From: a virus
Reading direction: 5' to 3' (one strand)
DNA: 55,064 bases
IMG/VR virus record: IMGVR_UViG_3300031251_000961
Coordinates: 1 to 55,064 of that record
Below, piece after piece: positions 41,391 to 48,997 of the stretch. A program made the translations under genes and the position numbers. Each line of letters starts with the position of its first letter. Position 1 is the stretch's first letter. Below the pieces are notes generated by a model. That model was not told the DNA's origin. It saw only the letters and a list, made by a program, of their open reading frames with translations, and did not search any database.

Positions 41391-42164
41391 TTATTGTATT
41401 TTAATTGGGTTAGTTACAAATGTTTCCAGGTTTACAAAACAACCATGGTGCTTTATCTTGTGATCACGAAGCAGCTGCCATAAAAGGCTTGTGCCGAATT
41501 CCGCTAAAACTGTATTGATGCATAGATCCTGTTTTTCCAATGCCTCTGCAATAGAGCAGCTCGGACCGCTCTTATCATCCTTATCGATCATTTTTTTAAT
41601 CTGCGGAAACTTCTTAATGACGTTTGGTAATTCAGCTTTAGTTTTAAATTCACTTGTCGGCTGCTCTATTTTTTGGAATGTACCTAGTACGCATTGGCCA
41701 GCCTTTTGAGTGTTACCGAGATCCAGCCAGTAGTATTGAATATTTGGAGGCGCTGCATTTTTTTGATTGCGGTCAGATAATTTTAAATCAAGCATTACCC
41801 GTGATTTTGCAGTATCAACACAAGTGATCAGAATGTTACTCGTTCCTTTCTGACCGCCATAATATTCCGGCACTGCTTCCCACTCGTAGCCAAAAAACCG
41901 GTTAATCCTTGTAGTGAGCACTATAGCTTTATTCAATCCCAAATCCGCATCACTAAAAAGTTGCCGACCCTTATTTGCTGCAGTAACAATATCATCATCC
42001 CAGCTGCGAACATGCAGACCAGGGTGGCCAAGCCCTACAAGGCCTTCATTTATTCTTGCCAGATTGGTAAGCATCCTGCAACCGGTACCGCCAACGCCTA
42101 CCAGGTCAACCGTGATCTTATGGCCTGGCTGAATTAAATAGCTATGGGTATAGTGAATCTTCAT
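41391..42164 (-). CDS. PRTRC system ThiF/E1-like protein
   Basis: A 257-aa protein of the ThiF/MoeB superfamily. The nucleotide-binding glycine motif is DLVGVGGTGCRMLTNLAR (residues 20-37), with a Rossmann acidic residue in VRSWDDDIV. The stretch SGPSCSIAEALEKQDLCINT is the PRTRC-specific motif I recall (PSCSxAEALxkQDLxIN). It overlaps the PRTRC B gene by 4 bp. Predicted to adenylate a C-terminal carboxylate; the substrate in PRTRC systems is unknown. Confidence 0.85.
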   Translation of the reverse strand: MKIHYTHSYLIQPGHKITVDLVGVGGTGCRMLTNLARINEGLVGLGHPGLHVRSWDDDIVTAANKGRQLFSDADLGLNKAIVLTTRINRFFGYEWEAVPEYYGGQKGTSNILITCVDTAKSRVMLDLKLSDRNQKNAAPPNIQYYWLDLGNTQKAGQCVLGTFQKIEQPTSEFKTKAELPNVIKKFPQIKKMIDKDDKSGPSCSIAEALEKQDLCINTVLAEFGTSLLWQLLRDHKIKHHGCFVNLETFVTNPIKIQ

Positions 42165-42892
42165 TTTAAAATATTTATAAGAGTTTTGCGTTGGGTTTCT
42201 TTTAATTCATTGGGCAGTGAAGACCATTTTAAGCGGCCTTTGCTTTTCACCAAACGTGTCCATAGTTTTGCAAGACTTGAAGTGGTAGGATTAAGTGAAC
42301 CGTTTAAGTGGGCAAATTCTGATAGCCAAAACATATCTTCCCAGTATTTAATCACATTGGTGAAAGTTTTATCAGTGGGTTTCTTAACTTTTGCATTACC
42401 TAAGCATACCTCTCCGGGATTATTTATGTTATGAAAAGGAGCACGATATATTTTTGTTTTTTCTGTTGGGCGATCGTCCGACTTTAATGCAAAAACTGAA
42501 AGCTCATTTCTCTCTACCAAATAAACTAGCGCCGGTACTGAAGCCTTTCCGGATGGAATTTTCAGAACTTTGGCAAAATGCATGTACCTTGTTTCAGCCG
42601 GATGGTACCACACCAGCCTGTAATTACCACCCGTAAGCGGCATGTAAAATAAAACCTGCTCTGAAATGAAACCAGATATCTGCGAACGCTCTTTTTTTTC
42701 TTCATAAAACAACTCAACTATTTCAGCAAGTGTTTCCTGCATCAAGGGCTTTCCTTCAAGCAGCTGGCCATTTTCATTAACATGGTGGCTTTCCAGATAA
42801 TATTCGTTGACTCCTGCATTATCTGATTTGTAAACAACAATTGATAATGCAGGTTTTAAATTTGTTTGAAATGCTTCGGTTAAATCGTTCAT
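42161..42892 (-). CDS. PRTRC system protein B
   Basis: A 243-aa protein matching PRTRC B in pattern: SIVVYKSDNAGVNEYYLESH near the start, LVWYHPAETRYMHFAKVLKI in the middle, and APFHNINNPGEVCLGNAKVK near residue 180. It overlaps both neighbours by ATGA-type junctions (upstream F-like gene and downstream ThiF). Biochemical function is unknown. Confidence 0.8.
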   Translation of the reverse strand: MNDLTEAFQTNLKPALSIVVYKSDNAGVNEYYLESHHVNENGQLLEGKPLMQETLAEIVELFYEEKKERSQISGFISEQVLFYMPLTGGNYRLVWYHPAETRYMHFAKVLKIPSGKASVPALVYLVERNELSVFALKSDDRPTEKTKIYRAPFHNINNPGEVCLGNAKVKKPTDKTFTNVIKYWEDMFWLSEFAHLNGSLNPTTSSLAKLWTRLVKSKGRLKWSSLPNELKETQRKTLINILK

Positions 42893-44121
42893 AGCAAATC
42901 TCTTTTATTGTAATCAGTATATTTTTCAGTGATCTTTTGGAACTGCGCCTGCAGTAAGGAAAGCTCTTTTGGAAAATCAAGATTGTCTGTTAAATTTTCC
43001 ATCTTTAAACCGTGTACCCCGGATGGTAAGAATAAACCGGCAAGGGTTGGTGGTGTGACACCAATCTGACGGGCCAGATCTATAAGGTGATTGCCGTGCG
43101 TAGCTGAGTAATGATCGGACCAATCCCAGCATATTGTTAGCTGTTGATCAAAACCCATTTCTCCTTCATCATGTCCATCAGCAATAGTGTAACAGAAGTC
43201 GCCAATGTTACAAGGCCTTTTCATTAGTCCGCATGCATTTTTCATGAACTGCACCAAAGGATTTTGATATGGGAAAAGTTTTAGGGATTTTAATAACGAT
43301 GCAGCTGTTCTTACCGGAGCCTGTTTAATTTTTACCATAAACTTTGACGCCGCACCAGTTGCGTATTCTTTCATCGTAGTGCTTATATCAGCAATACGCT
43401 TTTCCATATCAGCCCTGGTGTAACCAAGTTTTTCAAATTGCTCTTGCGGAATATTTTGCTTCATTACTCCTTTCAATTCATCGAGATAACTCGAAAGCTC
43501 ATACTGGGATCCTTCCATTTGGTAATCCCACCAGGTTGGTATCTTGCATCTTTCGATAAATGACTTTAAGAAAATAACAAAGAAATCATGAAGCTTCCTG
43601 TTACGCTTTTGAAGATCTTCCACCAAATTTTTGATATCAAAAAAATGCCAGTAGTTCGTAGGGAATTTACATTCCTTATAAACTGTGAAATGATGGCCAA
43701 GCCTTTTTGATTTTTTATTTTGGTGCGAATCAATATTTACACTGAATCCTGCAGGGCAGATATTTTTCTTGAAGCTTTCCAGTAATTCAGATACTGCAGA
43801 TCGTGAAGTATCTGAACGTTTGTAAACAATCCTCTTGCACTTAACAAGATCTGCGCCATGGTTATAACATTTTACCAAATCAGAATAGATTTCATACAAC
43901 GCCTGCATTTCTTTATCAGAATCCTTGGTCGGTTGTAAATCACTCCACCTTTTTGGTTTAATGTTTAAGGCAAAAAGGGAATCTGCAACGATCTTGGAAG
44001 CTGGCGCCTCATTCTTTGGTCCATGCAAAGACGTGCGTCCAATTCCCTTTTTGTTTTTTCTTCTCTTAAGATTAACCCGAGACCTCTGTGCAATTGCTGT
44101 ATGCTTAGTTTGCGCTGGCAT
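42889..44121 (-). CDS. PRTRC-cluster protein, F-like
   Basis: A 410-aa protein with a basic N-terminal tail (RVNLKRRKNKKGIGR), a helical core and a C-terminal GLFLPSGVHGLKMENLTDN. It lies exactly between PRTRC C and B, where protein F is found in other clusters, and overlaps B by 4 bp. Sequence identity with PRTRC F is not clear to me, so the label rests on position. Confidence 0.5.
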   Translation of the reverse strand: MPAQTKHTAIAQRSRVNLKRRKNKKGIGRTSLHGPKNEAPASKIVADSLFALNIKPKRWSDLQPTKDSDKEMQALYEIYSDLVKCYNHGADLVKCKRIVYKRSDTSRSAVSELLESFKKNICPAGFSVNIDSHQNKKSKRLGHHFTVYKECKFPTNYWHFFDIKNLVEDLQKRNRKLHDFFVIFLKSFIERCKIPTWWDYQMEGSQYELSSYLDELKGVMKQNIPQEQFEKLGYTRADMEKRIADISTTMKEYATGAASKFMVKIKQAPVRTAASLLKSLKLFPYQNPLVQFMKNACGLMKRPCNIGDFCYTIADGHDEGEMGFDQQLTICWDWSDHYSATHGNHLIDLARQIGVTPPTLAGLFLPSGVHGLKMENLTDNLDFPKELSLLQAQFQKITEKYTDYNKRDLL

Positions 44122-44143
44122 GTAATTGATTTTTTCATAATGA

Positions 44144-44353
44144 TTAAGCTTTTGTACCTACCGTAGTTCTTGCCTTGTAGGTGGTAGTATTACCCGTTAC
44201 AACAGGTTCATCTACACTGGCAGTAGTTAACTCGGGGTATTGCCCACTATAAAAATTTAAAACTTCCTGAACTGAAAAATCAGGATTTGGATCTTCGAGA
44301 GTAACCTTGGTACCGTTTTTATTGAAAGTGAATTGCCTTTTAGTTTCTGACAT
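44144..44353 (-). CDS. PRTRC system protein C
   Basis: A 69-aa protein that fits PRTRC C closely: RQFTFNKNGTKVTLEDPNPD at the start, SVQEVLNFYSGQYPELTTAS, and the typical ending TTTYKARTTVGTKA. A small beta-grasp-like fold (ubiquitin-like) has been suggested for this family, which would make it a natural substrate of the ThiF partner. That link is inference. Confidence 0.85.
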   Translation of the reverse strand: MSETKRQFTFNKNGTKVTLEDPNPDFSVQEVLNFYSGQYPELTTASVDEPVVTGNTTTYKARTTVGTKA

Positions 44354-44379
44354 GGTTAGTATATTTTAAAAGTTATTGT

Positions 44380-45579
44380 TTAATCTTTATCCGGTACGCC
44401 TGCAAACAGATCCACAGGCGGTAATCTTTTTGCTGCTTGCTTTTTCTCAACACCTTTATGTTTTTGCACTGGTTTTTTAATAGCCTTCTTTACAACAGGC
44501 GTCTTTTTTGCTATTGGTTTCTTTGCTATTTTTTTAGATAAAGTTTTTTTAACGGATTTGCTGTTGCTTCTTTTTTGTTTAAAATGTTTAGCTACTTCAT
44601 TTGGTTGAAGATCTTCACTAATTTCAGTTTTTTCAGGTTCAACAAAAGAAGCAATTGCATTTTTTATTTTTTCTGCAAACCCATTGAAGAAATCCTTATC
44701 AATTTGCTCAGGGGAATCTGTCAGCAGTATAGGAGGGAAACCTATTGAAACTGCACCAGGTATAAAATTTATAGTGAGCTTACCATTCTTATCGTATACA
44801 CGTATAGTGCAATCCTTATAACCTGCAGCGCTCAGCTGCTGAAAGAAATTAGTAAGCACTTCCGGTTGATCAGTTGAAGTAACACTGGTAGTTGGTTCCT
44901 TTATTTCAACACACGCTGAGCAAAGATCATCTTCGATCCATGTGCATGGCTCTCCAGTCTTTTCAATGCATTGCCTGCAGTTATGTTCAGTGCACTGGCA
45001 AACACGGCAACGCTTTAATGCATTAACCCACTGCTTTGCTGCCTCAATATTTTGATTGATGGATGCAGCGTTATTGATTTCAAAGTAAATGGTATGTACC
45101 GGTATCAGCGGAGTGGTGTCAACCAAAGCAATATCTGGGTAAATAAACAATTGCGTTAATCCTGTTTTTTCATAAAGCCCCCCTTCATAAAAAACATAAC
45201 CATTGTATTTGCGAAGGAAATTTTCTTTAGGTTTTGCAACATCAACTTTTACTTCCGGAGCTACAGTCACCAAAGGATTTTCTTCCAGTATCTTTTTATC
45301 AATGAGTTTACCGGTTACTGCGCATACACCATAGCTGCCATCCTTAATCCTGTCCAAAGCCTTGTTAAGATTGATCCTCTGTTCCTTGTATGAATCACGG
45401 GACTCCTCTAAATCTGATATGTCATGCTTCTCCGCTTTATTAATTATACGTTCCAGTTTATCAATCTCCAGTTGCGCCTTTTCGAATTTAGCATTGATGA
45501 TAATTTCAAATTCCTGCAGATCCTCTTCACTATATCTTTCCAATGGAATGGAAGTTTGGGTTAATTCTTTTTTCTTCAT
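44380..45579 (-). CDS. PRTRC protein E fused to DksA-like and Cys-rich domains
   Basis: Start set at the ATG 45579 (an in-frame GTG precedes it). Domains in order for 399 aa: a DksA/TraR-like coiled coil (about 14-106), ending in LDRIKDGSYGVCAVTGKLID with only one of the usual Cys pair; a linker with FLRKYNGYVFYEGGLYEKTG; a Cys cluster (191-223: CRVCQCTEHNCRQC, then CTWIEDDLCSACV) as in zinc-binding phage proteins; the PRTRC E-like part (242-314: FFQQLSAAGYKDCTIRVYDK, DSPEQIDKDF); and a Lys-rich tail ending DLFAGVPDKD. Confidence 0.72.
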   Translation of the reverse strand: MKKKELTQTSIPLERYSEEDLQEFEIIINAKFEKAQLEIDKLERIINKAEKHDISDLEESRDSYKEQRINLNKALDRIKDGSYGVCAVTGKLIDKKILEENPLVTVAPEVKVDVAKPKENFLRKYNGYVFYEGGLYEKTGLTQLFIYPDIALVDTTPLIPVHTIYFEINNAASINQNIEAAKQWVNALKRCRVCQCTEHNCRQCIEKTGEPCTWIEDDLCSACVEIKEPTTSVTSTDQPEVLTNFFQQLSAAGYKDCTIRVYDKNGKLTINFIPGAVSIGFPPILLTDSPEQIDKDFFNGFAEKIKNAIASFVEPEKTEISEDLQPNEVAKHFKQKRSNSKSVKKTLSKKIAKKPIAKKTPVVKKAIKKPVQKHKGVEKKQAAKRLPPVDLFAGVPDKD

Positions 45580-45600
45580 CACAAGTATTTTTAAAAGAGT

Positions 45601-46710
45601 TTAATCAACTTTTTGCAACGGCATCAAAAGGCCGAGATAACAAGGGTTATCAGGGGACCTGAATACAATTGCTTTTTCATTTCCTTTTTCATCAAGGTGT
45701 GAAGCGATCTCTACATTTTCAAAATCAATCTGCTTCATCAGTTTAAGCATCAGTGAAAAACTAAAACTGATAGAATTTACTTCGCCGGTGTAATCACCTT
45801 CCACTTCGTAATTGATATTTATACCACTACCCGGATCCTTTGCAATAAATACTATCTGGCCTTTTTGTTTTTTGAAATAGATCCTTGCTTCATTCATTGG
45901 ATCATTACTGATGCTGCAGTTTTCTAAAGCCCTTACTATTTCTTTATGGCTTACGGTTAGGTTTGAAGGATAGTCAGGAGGAAATATTGCACGGAAATTT
46001 TTAAATTTTAAATCAGGCCTGGTAACAATGATGGTCACTTCCTTAGATTCGAATGCATACACTTTTGCATTCCAGTAAAGGTTCATGTCTTCTATACCGG
46101 AAAGCGCTTTAATTACTTTTGGGGAAATAACAATATCTTCTTTTGCTGGTGCAGGTACCGCCATAGTGTAACTGAAAACACAGAAAGAGCCATCAGTGCT
46201 TGCTATAGTAGTTTCCTTATCGGTCAGCTCCAGTAATACTTTCATACACTCAGGCCTTTGTTCATCGGTACCAACAGTAGCTAAAGCGGTAGTAAGGAAA
46301 TAAACAAACTCAGCAGGTATTGGCATACTGATTTTTTTGGGTACCAGCTGCAGTTTTGGAAAATCTTCAATTTTGAAAGAACTCTTCAATTCATAAACCC
46401 CTTTTTCACTTGTGATCTTTATTCCTTTCTTTTCCAGGCTAAAGGATAATGGGCAATTCATATTCAATGCAACTATCTTCTGGATAAGATCAAAGGGCAT
46501 AAAGAATTCAAACCCCTCGCCGGTCGTTTCGCATGGCTGTCGGTAAAAAATAGTTACTTCCAGATCACTTACTATAAGTTCAATTGAGCCCTCAGTAACT
46601 TTGCACCATACATTTGCAAGAACAGGTAGAACAGGCTTTGCAAGAATTGCATTGCTAAGTTTATGCAGCATCTTTTTTAAAACAGCAGAAGAGATAATAA
46701 ATTTTTTCAT
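45601..46710 (-). CDS. dnaN: Phage-encoded DNA polymerase III sliding clamp (beta subunit)
   Basis: Start set at MKKFIISSAVLKKMLHKLSN (ATG 46710), which overlaps the upstream DUF1737-like gene by ATGA. The 369-aa product has the three-domain clamp layout: NAILAKPVLPVLANVWCKVT in domain 1 (clamp hallmark NxxLPxLxN), ATVGTDEQRPECMKVLLELT and ASTDGSFCVFSY in domain 2, and a C-terminus ending CYLGLLMPLQKVD (usual end xxYLxMPMRL). It tethers a polymerase to DNA and may serve the phage replisome or the repair/DGR steps. Confidence 0.87.
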   Translation of the reverse strand: MKKFIISSAVLKKMLHKLSNAILAKPVLPVLANVWCKVTEGSIELIVSDLEVTIFYRQPCETTGEGFEFFMPFDLIQKIVALNMNCPLSFSLEKKGIKITSEKGVYELKSSFKIEDFPKLQLVPKKISMPIPAEFVYFLTTALATVGTDEQRPECMKVLLELTDKETTIASTDGSFCVFSYTMAVPAPAKEDIVISPKVIKALSGIEDMNLYWNAKVYAFESKEVTIIVTRPDLKFKNFRAIFPPDYPSNLTVSHKEIVRALENCSISNDPMNEARIYFKKQKGQIVFIAKDPGSGININYEVEGDYTGEVNSISFSFSLMLKLMKQIDFENVEIASHLDEKGNEKAIVFRSPDNPCYLGLLMPLQKVD

Positions 46711-46952
46711 GATTGCTTTATTGTTTTGCTTTTTGAATTCGTGGACTTTTTTTTTATTTCTCCGTACTTCACCATCACCTGGTGCACAAATATTTCTTCT
46801 CCCTGTTGACGCTGGTACAATCCCTCCCATGGCTGCCACCCGTTTTGTATCTGCTCATTAACCATCACAGCTAAATCTTGATGGCAATGGGCGCTTAAGA
46901 TGCCATATTCGTTTACAGTTGACTTATCTGCTGACACAGCTTTCAATATCAT
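46707..46952 (-). CDS. DUF1737-like small protein
   Basis: An 81-aa protein: ILSAHCHQDLAVMVNEQIQN, GWQPWEGLYQRQQGEEIFVH, QVMVKYG. The pattern Vn..i..GWqP.GGl....g....QaMVk is that of DUF1737 proteins. A Lys/Ser tail follows. It overlaps the clamp gene by 4 bp and the upstream gene by 29 bp. Confidence 0.65.
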   Translation of the reverse strand: MILKAVSADKSTVNEYGILSAHCHQDLAVMVNEQIQNGWQPWEGLYQRQQGEEIFVHQVMVKYGEIKKKSTNSKSKTIKQS

Positions 46953-47154
46953 TTAACTGTCTTTTCAATGAATTAAGCTGACCACTCAATAAAAGGTATT
47001 CATCAAATCCCTTTTCATAAGAAAGGTTTATAGAAAACAGAGCCTTACTTAAATTCTTTATTTCACTGCGTAATTCGTCTGCTGTTTTCATAACTGCTTT
47101 TTCAAATACCATTACCTGGTTTACAACATCGTATAGCTGAGTATCTTTAATCAT
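46924..47154 (-). CDS. Small helical protein next to the DGR reverse transcriptase, possible accessory factor
   Basis: Start set at the ATG 47154 (MIKDTQLYDVVNQVMVFEKA); the frame also opens at a TTG three codons upstream. The 76-aa product is almost entirely helical with heptad-like spacing (ELRSEIKNLSKALFSINLSY, LSGQLNSLKRQLNDIE). DGR accessory proteins (Avd) are small helical bundles, but usually longer (about 110-130 aa). A link is only suggested by adjacency. Confidence 0.5.
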   Translation of the reverse strand: MIKDTQLYDVVNQVMVFEKAVMKTADELRSEIKNLSKALFSINLSYEKGFDEYLLLSGQLNSLKRQLNDIESCVSR

Positions 47155-47443
47155 AGAATTCAAAATGTTTGTTTACCCTTTTTATCTTCGCTTTAAAAGG
47201 AAAATCTTCGTCTTTTAATTGCCTTAGTGGGGCCATTAAAAAAGTAGAGCTGGTGAAAATCACACGATCCTTTCCTTCAAATTTTATCTGGATGTAAAGA
47301 CAATCCTGATCAATCACTTTTTTTGATGGTTTTATTTCAAAGAATTCAACAATAATTTCTTTATCTAAAATTTCCTCAATTGAAATACTGTCACCAACAA
47401 ACGACCTTTTTGCCACCACTCCCAATTCGCTAAATTTCCTCAT
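47147..47443 (-). CDS. Small OB/SSB-like protein coupled to the DGR reverse transcriptase
   Basis: A 98-aa beta-rich protein (IVEFFEIKPSKKVIDQDCLY, IQIKFEGKDRVIFTSSTFLM) overlapping the RT stop by ATGA and the next gene by 8 bp. The pattern (IkpSKk, cLxIQxxxxGxxxVxFTsSxxLm, dxdFPFxakI) matches a small protein class I recall in Bacteroidota phages, with an OB-like fold plausible. Coupling to RT suggests it helps handle single-stranded nucleic acid, which is inference. Confidence 0.6.
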   Translation of the reverse strand: MRKFSELGVVAKRSFVGDSISIEEILDKEIIVEFFEIKPSKKVIDQDCLYIQIKFEGKDRVIFTSSTFLMAPLRQLKDEDFPFKAKIKRVNKHFEFYD

Positions 47444-48390
47444 GCCCGTAATTTTTTTAATAGATTTTTACAATCGGCCCATTTGCACCACCCTTCATAA
47501 GAAGCTGCGGAGGCCTGGTTAATTCCTTTGGCTACTTTTCGTGCAAAATTTTGTTTTATACTTTTCCGAATAAGCGTGAAATAATGATAGAAGACATAAC
47601 CTATAAAATCTATCCCCCTTGCTTCAACCGGAAACACCTGCCAGTTATCTTTAACCTGCAGTTTTAAATTATTCCACAGATACTCTTTAAAATCAACTAA
47701 AAGTTGGTGAAGGAATTCTTTACTTCCGGATAGAACAACGATATCATCTGCATACCTGAAATAATATTTTACTCCTTTTATTTCTTTAACCCAGTGATCA
47801 AAATAAGTGAGATAGAAATTTGCAAAATATTGGCTAAGATAATTTCCGATGGGAACACCAGGCGCACTGTCAATGATGCCATCAAGCAACCAAATAAGAT
47901 CCTGATCTTTTATTTTGCGCCTCAGCTGCTTCTTAAGAATTCTGTGATCAATATTTGGATAAAACTTTTTTATATCAAGCTTCAAACAATAGGTAGTTCC
48001 CGGTACATCTTTCAGCGATTCCTTTAATGCATCAGCAGCAGCCTTAATACCTTTACCCTTTATGCAGCTGTATGTATCTGTTGTAAAACAAGCTACAAAA
48101 ATCGGTTCCATTATCAGCATAATTGCATGATGGACGATCCTGTCCGGATAATAGGGAAGCCTTGAAATTTCACGCTCCTTCTTCTCCATTATCGTGAATG
48201 TGCTATAGGCAGAAGTTTGGTAGGTTTTATTTGCCAGGCTTTCATGCAGGCTTAAAATATTTACTTCTTTATTTCTATCATGCAACACTATTCCATATTG
48301 CTTACCCTTGCCTTTTCTGGCAATCGCATCTGCAACCATAAGGTTTTCGATGCTGCATATTTCCTGGTATAAATTGTTTTTCCTTTTCAA
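47440..48390 (-). CDS. Diversity-generating retroelement reverse transcriptase
   Basis: A 316-aa RT of the DGR type. Motifs: RT1 region SRLPYYPDRIVHHAI (77-90), first catalytic Asp139 in CLKLDIKKFYPNID, domain 4 IGNYLSQ (181-187), which is the DGR-specific [ILV]GxxxSQ in place of the group II intron QGxxxSP, and the YADD box (213-216). The conserved N-terminus (NLYQEICSIENL, ARKGKGKQYG) shows the true start is TTG at 48390, since a TAG lies ten codons upstream and the first ATG (48339) would delete conserved residues. AAAGGA precedes the TTG. It copies TR RNA into adenine-mutagenised cDNA for retrohoming into the two VR. Confidence 0.95.
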   Translation of the reverse strand: MKRKNNLYQEICSIENLMVADAIARKGKGKQYGIVLHDRNKEVNILSLHESLANKTYQTSAYSTFTIMEKKEREISRLPYYPDRIVHHAIMLIMEPIFVACFTTDTYSCIKGKGIKAAADALKESLKDVPGTTYCLKLDIKKFYPNIDHRILKKQLRRKIKDQDLIWLLDGIIDSAPGVPIGNYLSQYFANFYLTYFDHWVKEIKGVKYYFRYADDIVVLSGSKEFLHQLLVDFKEYLWNNLKLQVKDNWQVFPVEARGIDFIGYVFYHYFTLIRKSIKQNFARKVAKGINQASAASYEGWCKWADCKNLLKKLRA

Positions 48391-48496
48391 TGTTTCCTTT
48401 GCTTTTAAAAGATCGCCTTCCTACATTCAGCAGTACCAACGCTCTTTTTAAATAAGTCATTTTTTGGCAAGAGCCACGGCCTATATCGCTAAAATA

Positions 48497-48572
48497 TTTG
48501 CATAGTCGGGGGCTGCAATTCGTATTCGTATTCCAGTTATCGTAGTTGTTGTACTGGAGCCTGAGACCTGAA
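48497..48572 (-). repeat. DGR template repeat (TR)
   Basis: A 76-bp non-coding template between the target genes and the RT gene, same strand as both, with its lower end 107 bp upstream of the RT start codon. On the minus strand it contains five AAY (Asn) codons plus other A-bearing codons spaced through the read-through frame (Y-N-N-Y-D-N-W-N-T-N-T-N-C-S-P-R). VR1 aligns to 48506-48572 and VR2 to 48497-48570. All 34 differences fall on TR adenines. Confidence 0.95.
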
Positions 48573-48608
48573 CAACCGTCAGCCAATGCGATACACAACC
48601 ATATTTAT

Positions 48609-48995
48609 TTACGTCAACAAATCAATCATGTCCTGCAAAAAGTATTTTGCAATATGTTTTGCAACTGCTATTGAAACAAAGGCAAAGCGGGGGCCGCAAA
48701 ACGTAAACGTACCCCAGAAACCGTAGTAGTAGTACCGGAGCCCGAGACCCGAAGGCTGGCTTTCGTCTACTACCACATCCCACCATATTTCATACTTGAT
48801 TTCATTACGATCGGCATAGTTTAGTTTCTTTCCGTTGCAATATGGAATTACAAGATTCATTTTGAAATTTGATATTGCCTGGCGCTTATCTTTTTCTTCA
48901 TAAACAGAAGTATCTGGTAAACGCAGCGGATCTCTTCCAGTAGCTTCACAGAATTCTTCCCATGTTTCTGGTAGCTTAATTTTTGCAGTTGCCAT
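48609..48995 (-). CDS. DGR variable (target) protein 1
   Basis: A 128-aa soluble protein with no signal peptide. The N-terminal part (ETWEEFCEATGRDPLRLPDT) and middle (YADRNEIKYEIWWDV) match a very common Bacteroidota phage protein class (LN.GW.PDW.N.NQxKYyPWF) that ends in a variable C-terminal patch, which I recall as DGR targets. The variable patch covers residues about 82-103 (GLGLRYYYYGFWGTFTFCGP). Relative to TR it shows R-to-G, Q-to-R, N-to-Y twice, D-to-G, N-to-F three times, N-to-G and S-to-G. It probably presents a ligand-binding surface. It lies 2 bp downstream of target 2. Confidence 0.88.
   Translation of the reverse strand: MATAKIKLPETWEEFCEATGRDPLRLPDTSVYEEKDKRQAISNFKMNLVIPYCNGKKLNYADRNEIKYEIWWDVVVDESQPSGLGLRYYYYGFWGTFTFCGPRFAFVSIAVAKHIAKYFLQDMIDLLT
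48687..48753 (-). repeat. DGR variable repeat VR1
   Basis: A 67-bp block aligned without gaps to TR 48506-48572. By my alignment 16 of the 22 TR adenines differ (to G, T or C) and none of the 45 other bases do. Alignment breaks just after the CCCCCG stretch at the 3' end, which marks the likely initiation-of-mutagenic-homology side. Confidence 0.93.
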
Positions 48996-48997
48996 TG

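Noticed and set aside
44440-44600. Lys-rich repeated codons suggesting a tandem repeat
   Set aside because: They encode the basic tail of the PRTRC E protein; units are irregular, so this is low complexity, not a repeat element or CRISPR.
48302-48598. Reading frame of 98 codons through the template repeat
   Set aside because: It covers the non-coding TR and the RT 5' region in another frame. The similarity of its first part to the target proteins is explained by TR/VR homology, not by a third protein.
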